Of a stretch of DNA of 64,000 nt, positions 10,801-22,589 are shown in pieces; within the stretch, counting starts at the first letter, position 1, and each line of letters opens with the position of its first letter. The position numbers were made by a program, and so were the translations under genes. Below the pieces are notes generated by a model. The model was not told where the DNA came from. It worked only from the letters and a program-made list of their open reading frames with translations, and searched no databases. This DNA comes from Sympetrum striolatum. Taxonomy: Eukaryota; Arthropoda; Insecta; Odonata; Libellulidae. The stretch covers positions 41,573,393 through 41,637,392 of the forward strand of contig OX388350.1 of assembly GCA_947579665.1 (NCBI GenBank). Direction: 5' to 3'.

Positions 10801-12259
10801 AGCGAGGGGAAATGTTATGCATGAGAAACTGATCCAAAGCACGAGTGCGAAAAGAGAGAAAATTTGAAGAGGAAGGGAATGAATGAAAAAAAGAGGGACC
10901 GATACAAAAGGAGTGAGGGCACCCCTTTCCTGTCACAGAGGGAATGAGGGTCAGCGACCTCACACCAAAGGATAGAGAAGAAAACTGAAGTCAGGACGGG
11001 AAGTGACGTCATCTCCTATTCCCCTCTCGAATCACATCTGAAGAGTATGATAGCGCGTCTACTCACCATCTAAATCTGATAATTGGACCCACTAAAGTAG
11101 GGGAGGAGTGACTTGGTTTATGCAGAACTGACTTGATGTGGTATTTTGTGATGCGGAAGTTCACTCAGAATACCGGAAAGGGTTTCACGAACTAATTTTG
11201 CACCTTATAACTTCCTTTCCTAGACTGAAACTACGAATTATTTTCTAGCTCTTTGGCCCTAGTAAAAATGAAATATTTTATCATGAATACAATTTCAGTT
11301 ATTTCTTTGGCACTGGTATGTTTCATTCAAATTATATTGTCATTAACTTATCAATTCAAGTCTTTATAGCAAAAAAACAATACATTAGTCCAAAAATTAA
11401 ATAGTTAGGTATCTGTCTCATCCGATTAGTTATTGAAATAACTTTTGTTTGTTTAAATTTGTCGTTTATGATCTAAGAGCAAATGAAATGCAATCTTCAT
11501 TGATAGTAAAGATAAGCTAGAAATAGGAGAGTCAGGAAATATCGATTACATAAGCTAGAAATGTAATATTCGCGAAAATTTCAATACTTTCTTGGAAGAT
11601 ACAATATGTAAGCCACTATCTAATGTATCAAACCAATTTGCGAAACGCTATTAGGAACTAATTATACTGAGAAGCTATTGAAGCAAACACAAAAAATGTA
11701 TATGCCGTTGAATTATTACTAAAAAGTCGACTTAAAGATCACCAAACCAATTACCAATTTATTCAAGAAAGATTTATCAGGCTTTTCAATCTGTAAAAAT
11801 TCGGAGGAAATCAAACAATGTTAAATATTTCTTATACCTTACAAGGTCTATATTTCTGAGCATTCAGAAACACTGTTCACAAATATAGAGCCATATAATA
11901 AGGAATTATGAATCTAAACCTCATAAGATTATAACGGTAACGAGCTAACGAATCGACAGAAACAAGTCCTAGGTAGCCGGGACTTGAACCCGGATCCCTC
12001 GATCGTTTCTCTCTTTTGATCCTTTATTTAATATCAAGCAAGTTTTCAAGGCGAATTTCCTGTCTACTCCACGTTGACGAGGAAAGAAAGACGCTTTCTT
12101 TAGACTGAAAAAATCCGCGCATAAAATCCGCTGAAAATAACCACCTCTCCGGAAACGAATCCAACTTCTTCACAAAACTATAAACGCAATTAGAGCGGAT
12201 ATCCTCCTTTGCGATCCATTAGTACGGAATTGATGGCATAAGGACGAGATCCATCCCAG
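10801..12259. other. No gene seen; AT-rich with one tRNA-like arm
   Basis: Purine-rich at 10800-11010, then AT-rich sequence. The only feature found is the T arm at 11970-12005. Confidence 0.4.
11970..12005 (-). mobile_element. tRNA-like T arm (SINE remnant)
   Basis: The minus strand reads GATCCGGGTTCAAGTCCCGG: a perfect CCGGG/CCCGG stem and B box GGTTCAAGTCC. No convincing A box is found in the 60 bases upstream, so only the 3' part of a tRNA-like head seems to be left. Confidence 0.45.
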
Positions 12260-12880
12260 GAAAATCCTTGCCCCTCGCCGCAGCACAAATTGCCTTTCGA
12301 GCTAAGTATTTCGAAAGTCTTCGGGGCGGATGATGGAATAAGTGGAGTTCCTTCGTTCAAAACGGACAAAAAAGTCTCCCTTTACCTTTCGACTCGCATT
12401 CCAAATCGCAGCCGCTCATTACGTATTCGACGGCGAACCGCTCGCGGAATCTCGACGATGAGACGGTGGGTAATTTCTCCGGTTTGCGGTCCCGCCACAC
12501 GCGGCGCCACCGGCGAAGACGATCGTCGGTTTGAAAGACGCTACTCTTGGCTTTACTCAAAGATTCTCCCAAACGAGACGACCAACTTTTGCGGGCATAT
12601 GCCGCTTAATTACCGCGAAAGATTTCGCGTCCGCTCGGGATTCCGAGTTCCGGGGAATCTCAATCGGTGGGCGATTCTTGAGAAAACTATGGCCGATCCC
12701 TCCAACTAGTCGCTGCCACGGGATTAGTATGCGCTGGCGGAGAAGGATGGGATGCAAATCGTCTTCGGGGATGGATTTACGAACTTCCCCTCGGAGTCCG
12801 TGCTTTATGCGGGACTTTCCCGGAAACTTGCACCAAAGACTGTTTGCGACAGCTTTTGCGGTGATTTCGTGCTTCCATTA
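12260..12880. other. GC-rich, CpG-rich block
   Basis: About 620 bp clearly richer in G, C and CpG than the flanks. It holds overlapping open frames of 139, 130, 71 and 66 codons on both strands, none recognisable and none with a splice-site pair I would trust. Frames in several registers at once are expected from GC richness. It could be a conserved regulatory block or simply less methylated DNA. It lies about 860 bp downstream, in the minus sense, of ratchet point A. Confidence 0.4.
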
Positions 12881-13672
12881 CCACTATCATGATGGAATCC
12901 ATTCTTCCATTTGCACGAAATAAGCCATAATTTGGACGAATTTAGTGACAATATGCAATAGATAAAGCAAAACCAAAACATTCATCTCAACTCATACTCA
13001 TTCGATAAAAACGCGAGCACGTAATGCAGTCAAAATAACTTTAAAAGTCCGAAATCGTTAGAAATTTGCAGGGCATTGCTTTGCAATTTGCAATTGCTTT
13101 AAATTTTACCGATATCGGATTTTGCATGATATGAGATCTGATAATTTATATCAGGTAAATAAAAGGAAAAGTTGATACCGCTAGAATATTCTTATTTCCC
13201 TAATTTACTATATATGCTAACTAGCGTATGGTATTAGAAGTAATTATCGCAGATAAACAGATCATTCAACGAATTTTAGATCTCTATTCCGTAAAACAAT
13301 TCATTTCATACCTAATCGAAGATGACCTATATGATATATTGCAATTTAAAATTTAGTTCATATTTTGTATTGCTTTCGACGCGTCAATGTGTGATAAGCA
13401 AAATTAAAATGCCATTGGACTAAATAGAGAGTGTGAATACATTTAGAAAATTATTTTGAGGTATATGATATTTTATGCTGTAGATAAATTAAAATTTTTT
13501 TATAAGAGTATAGAAGATAGAGACTTGGGAGTATCCCTCCCGTAAAGATGATGAAAAATAATAGAATGAATACTAAATAAGAACGAAGAAATCACTGAAA
13601 TGAGCGGTAGGTTCCAGCCACAGGAAGAGATCGGCGAGGGTTCTGTGACTTTTGCACGGGTCAATTACTCAC

Positions 13673-13737
13673 ACGGTCACCAGTACTACCAACCGACTCG
13701 AAGTCAAGGGCATTAGCGTCGATATTCTGTCCCTTAC
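13673..13737 (-). other. Candidate 65-nt cryptic or cassette exon after ratchet point A
   Basis: The segment lies between the acceptor of ratchet point A and a strong downstream donor, GTGAGTAATT, whose GT starts at 13672. It is richer in G and C than its surroundings. Two of three frames are open. One reads KGQNIDANALDFESVGSTGD followed by R, which looks protein-like but matches nothing I recognise. In flies, short cryptic exons just downstream of ratchet points help define the acceptor before being skipped through the regenerated donor, and this segment fits that arrangement. It could instead be a genuine cassette exon. At 65 nt it would shift the frame if included. Confidence 0.45.
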
Positions 13738-13770
13738 CTGAAAAGAAAAAATATATTGTAAAAAAAGAAG
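13731..13770 (-). promoter_or_regulatory. Recursive splice site A (ratchet point), minus strand
   Basis: Read on the minus strand the site is TTTTTTCTTTTCAG|GTAAGG, with the junction between 13738 and 13737. A further pyrimidine-rich run (TTTCTTCTCTTCTTTTTTT, broken by ACAATATA) lies just upstream, so the tract is unusually long. The 3' splice site is fused directly to a near-consensus 5' splice site. That is the known form of insect ratchet points, where an upstream exon is joined to a zero-length exon and so recreates a donor for the next step. No clear CTAAT branch point is visible. The alternative is an ordinary 3' splice site of an exon that happens to begin GTAAG. The motif is seen directly; its use in splicing is inferred. 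Confidence 0.6.
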
Positions 13771-14629
13771 AGAAGAAACCATATTCAATACAATCACAGG
13801 ATAAATGTATGCTCTATTTAAAACTATTTTACCGAACACTCCATTCCATTAATCTCAAACATCTCCATTTAAACTTCCGTTAAATAAAATCGTCAAAGAC
13901 GCACGAAAACTAGATACATGGAAATACTGTTGCATATACGGAAAATTTGCTATAGTAAGACTAGATAAAAAATGTAGAAAAAAACGAAAGTTGCAGCAAC
14001 ATTTTACATATAACTATGTGTGAATAACTAATTATATACATTTATACATTCATATATTTAGTACGATATGATGACCGACAGAAATCATTATTTCTTAACT
14101 AGGCCCTGAGAGATGTGAAGATACCAATGGACAAATGGAATGAATTTCACTTTGTACTTTAGGAGTAAACTAACAACCAGTAGCTAAAAACCGAGAAAAC
14201 TGGAGATTACTTCGTGAATCAGCAATGGTGTCGAAATAAAAAGGGCAGATGATGATTAAATAAACCAACCAAAGTTTTTCGTAGTTTTCCACAAATTTAA
14301 TTTTTCAAACATGTTCTTGAAAAATTAAATTTCAACTTTCAAACTTAAATTTATTATGAAGGACTTAGGTCGACGTATTCATTTAGAAAGCATTCAACAA
14401 TGTTAGGCCAGAACGTCTTGAGTGGCAGATAATGATTTGTATGGTATATCATTAAATAAAGTTTTTGGTTCTAATTTGCTTTAGACTATTTTTATCCTGC
14501 ATCATTAGTCCACTGTCAATAAAATTAATTATAATAATTACAGTAGAACTAAATGTAGAATTAAAATGCGGAGGGTAAATTAACGAAGCACAAAACCCTA
14601 AGAGGTAAGTTGAGCAATTCCCCTCTCGA

Positions 14630-15210
14630 AGAGGAGCTCAAATTGTCCATAAACTGACGAGGAAGACCTTTAAGTCAGCCATTAAACACGCCGTAACTAC
14701 CGGTATGCAAGGGAAGACAGTCCCTCTCCTCCAGTAAACCCTCACTAAAAATTCTCTTAGCAGCGTCATAATCTCATTCATGCATCCATCAAACCTCTTC
14801 GGACTCCAAGGATTCCGCAGAGTCGCATATGGGAAAGGAATTGTAAGTGCCGGAGACTCGCGTAAGCGATAAATTCGTCCTTTTCCTTTTAGCGAAGTCC
14901 CACGCAAACGACCCGGAAAAAGATATTCATGCGAAGAGACGATTGAAAATTCTCAGTGAAGCGAACGTGAGACCGCTTCCTTCCTGCGGTCGAAGCCCTA
15001 GAGCACGCACAGCCACGCACGCGTATCCCACAATGCACTGGGACTCGCTCCGGCGATCCAACAAGATGACCCCACCGCGACAAAGCCAAGGCCGTGAGAC
15101 CTTAGTGCATAATCCCATGCTAACCGCTTCTCAGACGGACGAGATGGACTGGAAGCAAACGGAGATGGGGAGACAGAGAGGTAAACAACACAGAAAATCG
15201 CCGATTAATT
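14630..15210. other. GC-rich block between ratchet point A and the Transib-like element
   Basis: Holds the longest open frame in the window, 151 codons on the plus strand (14847-15302), plus shorter frames on the minus strand. The predicted peptide is basic, has no recognisable domain, and runs on into AT-rich sequence without a change of character. I do not call it a gene. Confidence 0.35.
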
Positions 15211-15357
15211 TCCACAACGCGAAATGCATTCATAAATATTATTTGCGTCTTATTGCCGCATACCCGACGCCAACTTATAATTCCATTTTCTCTGAAAAAT
15301 AAAATGAAATACTTTATAAATGATAACATCATTCCCGTAATCTCTATAGCAACGACA

Positions 15358-15796
15358 CACATTGGGCTAGAATCGAAAAAAGCTCAATCTACTATTTTCC
15401 TAGCTTTAGGTAAAAATGTGTTCCAAAATAAGGATCCGTCATTTTGTAATGTAAAGTATATAAATATTCAATAGAGCTCATTGAAACCAAGTATTATAAA
15501 GGACAGAAAACATATTTAAAATATGGCATCATATTTTACCCGATGATTTTCCTAGTTTGGGCTCAGCATCGGTTTGAACGTGAAGAATTTCGCGAAAAAT
15601 CTGTGACCGGCATTTTTCGCAAAATTTGGTCAACTTTGACCCCCTGTAGAATCGTAATGCGCTGGAACCAACAAAAATGATTTCGCTGTTACATGCAAAG
15701 TTTATTTAAGAATGACCATGCGAATTTTCAAAGTCCTCACTCAAAAAAACAACTTTTGTAATTTTGGCCAGCTTTTTTCGATTCTAGCCCACTGTG
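15358..15796. mobile_element. Non-autonomous DNA transposon with Transib-like ends
   Basis: The element is 439 bp. Its inverted ends match over the first 27 bases with one mismatch; the right end reads CACAGTGGGCTAGAATCG inward and the left differs only at the fifth base (CACATTG). It is flanked by CGACA at 15353-15357 and CGACG at 15797-15801, a 5-bp target duplication with one change. Transib elements, relatives of RAG1, have ends beginning CACWRTG and 5-bp GC-rich target duplications of the CGNCG type, and both are met here. No transposase frame is present, so it would depend on an enzyme from elsewhere. The interior holds TTTGGTCAACTTTGACCCCC and a few TTCGCGAAAA-like words. It is well preserved compared with the other repeats here. 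Confidence 0.68.
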
Positions 15797-16114
15797 CGAC
15801 GGTAAACATGAAGCCAAATAAACCAAATTTCATTTAACTTGAAATTTAAGATAAAAAGAAATAAGCCAAAACTAACGTTTAGCCAGGTAATAATAATTAA
15901 TACTTAATTTATAATTTGAAGGAGAAAATCATTCCCAAAAAATGAGCAGGTGCCTCGTTATAGTTAGTAAGATGTTCGACTTTTACGTAAAGGTTGGAAA
16001 AGAAACCATGTTTGGCAGTGCATACGTGATTTAGAAAACAGAATAATCTTTTCACCAATTCTTGGTATTCAAACGCTATTGATAAAAGTAAATAAGACCA
16101 GTATGTAAGAAAAA

Positions 16115-16480
16115 GATTTAGCACATCTATTTATCCTGCGAGCCACTTTTTGGCGTGTATCAGGGGGTTCATGCACCACGACTCGACCTCCGTAATCGAT
16201 AACTTTCTCATATCATTCGAGTTGTTCGTGTATTTTTTTCCTTGATCTTCCTAGTACTATCTGAACAGCATAACAGAGAGGTCGCATAACATAGACTGCA
16301 TCCTCTGAAAAAGTACTTTATCTGAATTTATTAGGGAAATCGAGTCTTTGTTTTCATCTTCTATAGATTCCCATGCTGTAGCAACTTGAGTAAAGCTCAC
16401 TGTTTTCTCGTAACTATTCTTTACGAGAATTTATTGTCGTAACAATGCTTTACGTAGAGTATAGCATTTCGTTCTAGATA
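16115..16480 (-). mobile_element. Second copy of the non-LTR retrotransposon 3' end
   Basis: In the minus sense one frame reads TAWESIEDENKDSISLINSD before reaching stops. It matches the W-x-S-L-E-x-R-R-K-x-S block in the reverse transcriptase tail of CR1/Jockey-type elements. It is followed by the same 3' hairpin region as the copy at 6255 (GCCAC...GGCGTGT on the plus strand at about 16142-16158) and a tail containing AAATAGATGT. Truncated at the 5' side and not functional. Confidence 0.6.
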
Positions 16481-18387
16481 AGAAAAGGTAACTCTGAAAC
16501 ATTGGCTTGTATTTTCGAACGAAAACCTAATCTCATTGTGAACTCGAGAGCGGGAAGAAGAAAAATAATGATGGAATAATACTCGATGAAAAAAGAAGGA
16601 ATAATGAAAAGATCAAAAGAAGAATGGGACCATTAGAATTTAAAAAAATCTTTTTAGTTTTACTGATGATCTCTTATCTTATGGAATACAAATTTAACAA
16701 GATCTTGAGGGGATGGGGACTTTGAGAAAAAATCAACATAAAGAATAGAGGGAAAAAGTAGAGACCGATCCATTGATTTTGTATAATTTTCAAGATATTA
16801 ACGAAATATCAAAAGAAAAGAAAGCCTCCGAATAAAATACATCCTTAAACAACAATCTTTCATTATGATAATCCTTTAAAAGATAAAAAGAGACAAAAGA
16901 GGATCCAATCTAATTTTCTGGAAAAGGTAAATACGGAGTCCTCTTGAATGACTAGAGCAAAATAATGGGTCTCGTGAAATTCATTTTTTCAAGCGGTGAA
17001 GTAACGAATGGGACTTCTGAGAAAATATTCGGATGAATATTCCAATATCTCAGCAGAACTAAATTTCAAGGTATTTTTAAGTCTTTATTTTCAGGGATGA
17101 ATAAACAAGCCAATTAATTGCGATAAAATTAGAATGAGGACAAATTTTGCTTTGAAGAATAAAGAATCAACAAATACATTATATCGCTCTAAGAAGAAAT
17201 ATTTTACGCTACCCCTTAAAAGTTCTCCAATATTGATAATTAATGGAACTAATTAACTTGTAATGGGTATAGTCAAAAAGTTCAAAAGCTCAAGTCTGAA
17301 TTTCATTAATAATAGTTTAAAAATTATGTAGCTTCTCTTTAGTAAATACTGTGTAGCATTAAGATGTCAATTACACATACATTTACACGTAAACACAATT
17401 TTCACGAAAATAAACCGCAGACTTTGTATTTTTATAAATGGCGTTCCACCAAGTAAAGTCAGTTCATAACAATTTTCACCTTAAAAATTAATGTAATATG
17501 AGCAAAATTTTAAGAGATTACCTGAATGCATGATTAATAACGGAGATGTAGCAGCATTTAACGAATAGAAAAAGGTTATTCTTCAACCTCTGATTCTGAA
17601 ATCAGGTTATTCTTCAACAACCTATCCATGGATAGTTTTTATAAGCTATTATGCTCTATTTCATGCATTTAACGTGAACAGAATGATGGTAAACGGCACT
17701 TTCATTTTTTTGCTAAGAAGTCTCTGATATCAATTCTCCATCACCAAATTGCGAAAAAGGTAAAAACAGAAAACTATTCAGAATGCAGCCCTCAGCGTAG
17801 GTAGATGTTTTTGTTTCGAAATGGGTATCATAATTCGCTTGCTAATGGAACGATGGATTGGAACTATGTAGAGCAAAAACTTCCGGGCGGAAAGGAATGG
17901 TGAAAATCTGCAGTTCTGAATCTAGTAACTGAACAAAAATATTCGAAACGTTTCTGCGCGTTGTTGATTCATCCTCTGAGGGCGTCCGATATCCTCTACA
18001 CATTTTTTTGGCTCTTGGCTTTTTTACTTTGGAGTACGAATGCAAACCTCGAAAGCGCGCAACCGTGAAATGGAAAAATATTCCTCATCGACCCAATCAA
18101 CGAAAAAACAGTTTCCAATCACGCGTGTTAAACAGTTAAAACGATTACTAATTTTTTTACACGGTTGAGTAAAACACTGCAAGATACATACCAGAGACCA
18201 TAGATACAGAAAATAAAAACAAAAAAATTACGTAATGTCTCTTTTCCATTTAATAGTTTATTGATTCAATAAGTAGAAGTTGATTACATTTGCTGAGATA
18301 AATATGTTGCATTTTCCAATTGAAGTAACTTCAGATATTCCGGCTTCGATCATCCTTAAAATTAATTAATTAATATGCTTGTTTATC

Positions 18388-18440
18388 AAACATCTATCAT
18401 ATAAAAGCCGCTTTTAGGCGCATAGCAGGGGGCAATGGAG
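18388..18440 (-). mobile_element. Short 3' end of the same retrotransposon family
   Basis: On the plus strand it reads ACATCTATCATATAAAAGCC then GCTTTTAGGCGCATAGCAGGGGG. This is the 3' terminal hairpin and tail of the copies at 6255 and 16115, with the hairpin arms partly eroded. Nothing of the coding region is seen to the right. Confidence 0.5.
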
Positions 18441-18867
18441 GAAAGATGACAATATTCTAATATCTTACTATTTTATGTTCAATAAGAGATATAAATAATT
18501 TCCTCGGGAATAAATTTGCTGCGACTGGTTTCTAAAATATATTGATGTGGAAGTTACTATGATCTTTTATTTCTTATGTATGACGCCATTCTATGAAGTC
18601 GAGCTTGAGCATGTTAGATTTATTAAAGAATATATTAAATTAAAAATAGAGGTGAAACACTTTCTCATTAAACGCTTATCATTTTCAACTGTAAACAGAA
18701 GTATAGCGCTTGAAAATTTTGCATCACTTTATGATCTGATTTGATTGATGATGAAGTCGCAATTAAATAATAGAACACCAGTTATGAACTATTGGTCCTT
18801 AAGAACCAGTTTTCATTATTAAGACCATTACAGTTAATATAACAAACAAGTAAGCCTTGAATCTGTC

Positions 18868-19080
18868 TGTTGAGAGCCCGAAGGCCGGTAGATGGGTCAC
18901 CCCCTCTGACATTAGCTACTAAGAGCTTGCAGAGAGGACGAGGTTTACTAGGAAGGATGAGGAGTGAGGTAGTTCACCCTTGCTTTCCTTCCCGAGCCAG
19001 AATGCTACAAGCATAACTTGCTCACGCAAGTGAAGCACAATGACGCTACGAGTAACACTTTTCTTGTCAGTCCATAAGGA
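18868..19080 (+). mobile_element. SINE-like dispersed repeat, family 2, copy b
   Basis: This copy starts near GAGAGCCCGAAGGCCGGTAG and runs through ACTAAGAGCTTGCAGAGAGG, GATGAGGAGTGAGGTAGTTC and CCGAGCCAGAATGCTACAAG to about TAACACTTTTCTTG. It aligns well with the copy at 22590. It is GC-richer than its surroundings and has no lasting open frame. Name and origin unknown; a tRNA-derived SINE is the best guess from copy a. Confidence 0.5.
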
Positions 19081-20479
19081 GAGACCTTGATTAGTGCAAT
19101 TATTCACTCATACCTTATTAGCTTTCATTTCATCACAACCATGATCAAGACTGAGACTAAAGTAAATATGAAAATATTCCATTCATCGGGATATGGTAGG
19201 AACAAGCCTAGAATATTATACGGAAAATTATATCTTCCAGTTTTTTAGAGTTGTATGCATAGGACGGGAAGTTCAGTCAACTAACCAACCAACCAAGTCA
19301 GGGCGCTGAGTTATCCGGTTTTAATACTTTGGAAGCGCTGATCTGTTTTAATCAAATACTTTTTATTCACCTAGTTTTCAAGAGTTATATGAGAAAAAAG
19401 CTATAAGGTGAAAAGGGAAGGAGTATTTCTTGAGAAGAATTCCATAGCAGGAGTATGACATTCATTATGAAACCTAATTAACGTCCTTTCCAATTATTCT
19501 ATCCCTTCTCCGATATCTATTCCGGATTCACATCTTTTCCTTTCATCCGGGTACAAGACCAGAGATAGATCGCCTGCGTCTGAACTTTTTTAATTATGGG
19601 TTGAGGACACTTTTCTGGAAAAAGTAGACCGTCACCTTCTCCACGAGATCCATCCAGCGATTACTCGGAGTTTTTTTTATACCCTTTCATAGCTCGGTGG
19701 CCGAGGACATTTTTTAAATTAACCTAATATTGAATGAAAGGAGCGACATAAGAGCATATGCCTGGTTGAAGTATCTTTTTTTTTAAAGAAACGACGAAAA
19801 GATTAAGTGATCGGTAATAAACCAGAGGCCAGTGAATATAAGAGACTCGACTTCGAATCCGGTAGATGGATTTAGATAAGCTTTGGATTTCGTTTGAAGG
19901 CTAGATTAACTATAGTTTGAAGATTACACATTCTTTGTATGGTAAATATTTGTAAACATTCGTAATTTTAAGCTGTGCACTGTTCTTTAGAACTTTGATA
20001 ATATTACCTAGAATAATAAACCTTTATTATAACTTTAAATGAATATAGAGAGGAGGCATATTTGGATTCGTATTCATGTAAGCGAGTAAGAACGCATAAT
20101 TATATACTAAATTTACAGCAAACTCCATTTTATAGGGATAAAATTTCTAATGCATAGAACCAGCAATTGACGAACTCTAAAATGAAAGCTATGGCAGTCG
20201 AAGCTGAAGAGAGATGATAAGAATCAATGGAAACGTGGCTTTTAAGAAGAATGATGAAGATCAAATAGACAGACCATGCAGATGAATTCCTACGAATATC
20301 AAATAAAGAGATGTATACGAAATGCATTGACTAAAAGGAGAGGAAACTTAATTATAAACACATAACGACATTTGAAACTCTTCATGGAAGACAAATTGAA
20401 ATTAAGTCCATTCACCTGTTGAACCACAAAATCTTGCTAATCTTCCATTAAGCCCCACTAACTTTAGACGCTAGACTCA

Positions 20480-21210
20480 ATGCAGTTTCCAACGGAAAAA
20501 CGGAAGTATTTCCTAAGATCAACGACGTGGAACCCTCAAAACACCAGTTTTCACTCTCCTTATGATATGATAAAACAATAACCATCCGTACCCAATGGAG
20601 CGGCGACACCTAATCTTTCAAACCCCTGAAACCCTTAGCATCGGGGAAAATCTCCTGTCGTATTACACGACACCGCCCACACTTCCCTGAACGTAACTTT
20701 TTCGTTTCGAACCCTTAAAAGATTAAGGGACTCGGACCCTCCAAGAAATCGCTCCACGCTTTCTCCCACATCTTCTTAAGAGACTTACTGAACAGCCTTT
20801 CACCGAAAAGGTAGATTCCGAGCACTGGAAAGTCGCAGTCCTCTTGTGGTCGAGTATTAAGGGCGAACAAAACTTCCGACCGATTTCAACTTGAGGAAAA
20901 GGGGGAAAGGTTGAAAAACTTTACCTCTCGGAGACCAAAGGTTTTATCTGAGGGGCTTGTCCGAGAATTCCTAAGGCCAATGGGAATTGAATTGGAGTAA
21001 TCTTTTTTACCTCCCACTTACTTCTATCTCCTCTTAGTCTTCGTAAATGGAGTCCCTGCCACGTTCCCTTAAGCGCTCTGGTTCCTCGATGGCCTTTTTT
21101 GTGTCCTCTCCACGGTAGCAAAGGAGATTACTTAGGGAAGGAACACGGTAATGAATTGCGTAAGAGGGCGCGTATTTATTCGGGGACGACGAGATGCGTT
21201 TCTTGCTTCG
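20480..21210. other. GC-richer block, no gene recognised
   Basis: About 700 bp of moderately GC-rich sequence with blocks such as CCAATGGAGCGGCGACACC and CCTCTCGGAGACC. Only one short frame (66 codons, minus) is present. No repeat partner was found in the window. Confidence 0.35.
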
Positions 21211-21608
21211 GTCCCTTAAGCGTGGACGATAAAAAAAACATCGACGAAAAAAAGCGCTACGAGTAAAAACAGGAGACCGATAGGATCTACAAATATTAAG
21301 GAATACAAGCTATAAATCCCCACAGGAAAATCAAAAGATACTGAAACAGAAATAGAGACAAAACTTAAGGAGAAACAAATCGTTCTGAATAATTTTCAAT
21401 TATTGAAGCTCCGTGAAATATGTTAACAAAATTTGTAGAAGAAAAGATTCGTTTTGGTCTACTAGAAAGTGGCGGTAGATACTTAATTAAACGAAAATTC
21501 TTGCGGAAAAGTTGGTAACAAGTTGGAACAGTTTAACTGAAATAGAAAATTAGAAACTTTTTAAGTAATCAAAGAGAGATTAGCCAGAAAAGTTTCTAAG
21601 AATTTAAG

Positions 21609-21668
21609 TGGTACTTCTTAAAGCGTATGTTTTAATTAGAGGAATACCTTTGTCTTTTTATGTACGTT
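21609..21668 (+). repeat. Direct repeat, left copy (partner 22521-22580)
   Basis: Shares TTCTTAAAG(C/G)GT, GTTTTAAT, AGGAAT and TAGTCTT/TTGTCTT with 22521-22580 in the same order. The right copy leads directly into SINE-like family 2 copy c. The left copy has no such element after it. Confidence 0.4.
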
Positions 21669-22520
21669 TAGAAAACGTAAATAGAAAAAACACTAGCAAA
21701 AAATACGACCAACTATAAAAATATCCAACAAAAACTACTATTAATATAATATCCAAACAAATGGAATCCATCCCTTGAAACTATTACTCCAAAATTTTGT
21801 TTATTCATCTAAAAAAATTGTAGAAATTCATTTACGAAATCATGAACAAAAATCATAGGCTAATAAAAAAGAAGAGCAAAAATTACGTAGGTATATTCGT
21901 GACGCATTCTACCATTAAAAATATCATATGATCGATGCTTTATAAGTTATGCAAGTGACTAGGTATGTACTAACGTTTCTTGGAATCAGAAGATGGCACT
22001 TAATTTACCACAATGATCGTAAAAATAGGGCACTCAGCAGTTGAATTATCTACCACCATCCATTACGTTAGTCGTCATGAAAATTAGTTCAGAGGAAATC
22101 GCTGTCTTAGCACTCTTCATGTTTCGAAATACAGGTTAAGCGCGTGGGGATGAGTAGAAAGCGCGTGCATCGACAATACGCGATTAAGTAAGGTCGTGAT
22201 GCGTGTCATTGAAGAGGAACTCATTCGGATACGCATTGACGCGCCGTGAATTCTGCAGTCGGCAGGATGAAATAACCGCAAAATGACCTCAAACCTATTC
22301 AAACGGGTTACTCAATAGAGTTGGCTCAAATCGTTGTTATTAATCGCTGTCTTGGAACGAGGAAATATAATTCATTCAGACTCTGACCTCCGCTGACTTC
22401 CTGTCGCAGTAAATCCTTTCGCTGGATATAAATTCTGCAAATTACGGAAATTTACACCTAGCATTCTGAGTAAGAAGGCCATCCTTAAACCACTCCGGAA
22501 ACAATCCAAAGGGTTAACAG

Positions 22521-22580
22521 ATGCATTTCTTAAAGGGTGAGTTTTAATAATAGGAATTTCTTAGTCTTACTATGTATATC
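22521..22580 (+). repeat. Direct repeat, right copy (partner 21609-21668)
   Basis: Right-hand partner of the 21609 repeat, ending in TATGTATATC just before the SINE-like copy at 22590. Confidence 0.4.
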
Positions 22581-22589
22581 AACCATGTC

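Larger units (their letters stand above)
16481..20479. other. No gene seen apart from repeats
   Basis: AT-rich DNA with the retrotransposon end at 18388, the SINE-like copy at 18868 and a small duplication of GGTTATTCTTCAAC at 17574 and 17605. A weak plus-strand B-box-like CTTCGAATCCGG lies at 19849-19860. Confidence 0.4.

Noticed and set aside
12290..12923. Overlapping 139- and 130-codon frames as coding
   Set aside because: Frames overlap in several registers and on both strands, which is a composition effect. No domain and no trusted splice pair.
14600..14612. Plus-strand AAGAG|GTAAGTTG as a splice donor
   Set aside because: No acceptor or conserved frame precedes it, and it is on the opposite strand from the inferred gene.
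14847..15302. Longest open frame (151 codons) as a gene
   Set aside because: About the length expected by chance in 64 kb, in a GC-rich block with frames on both strands, and no recognisable domain.
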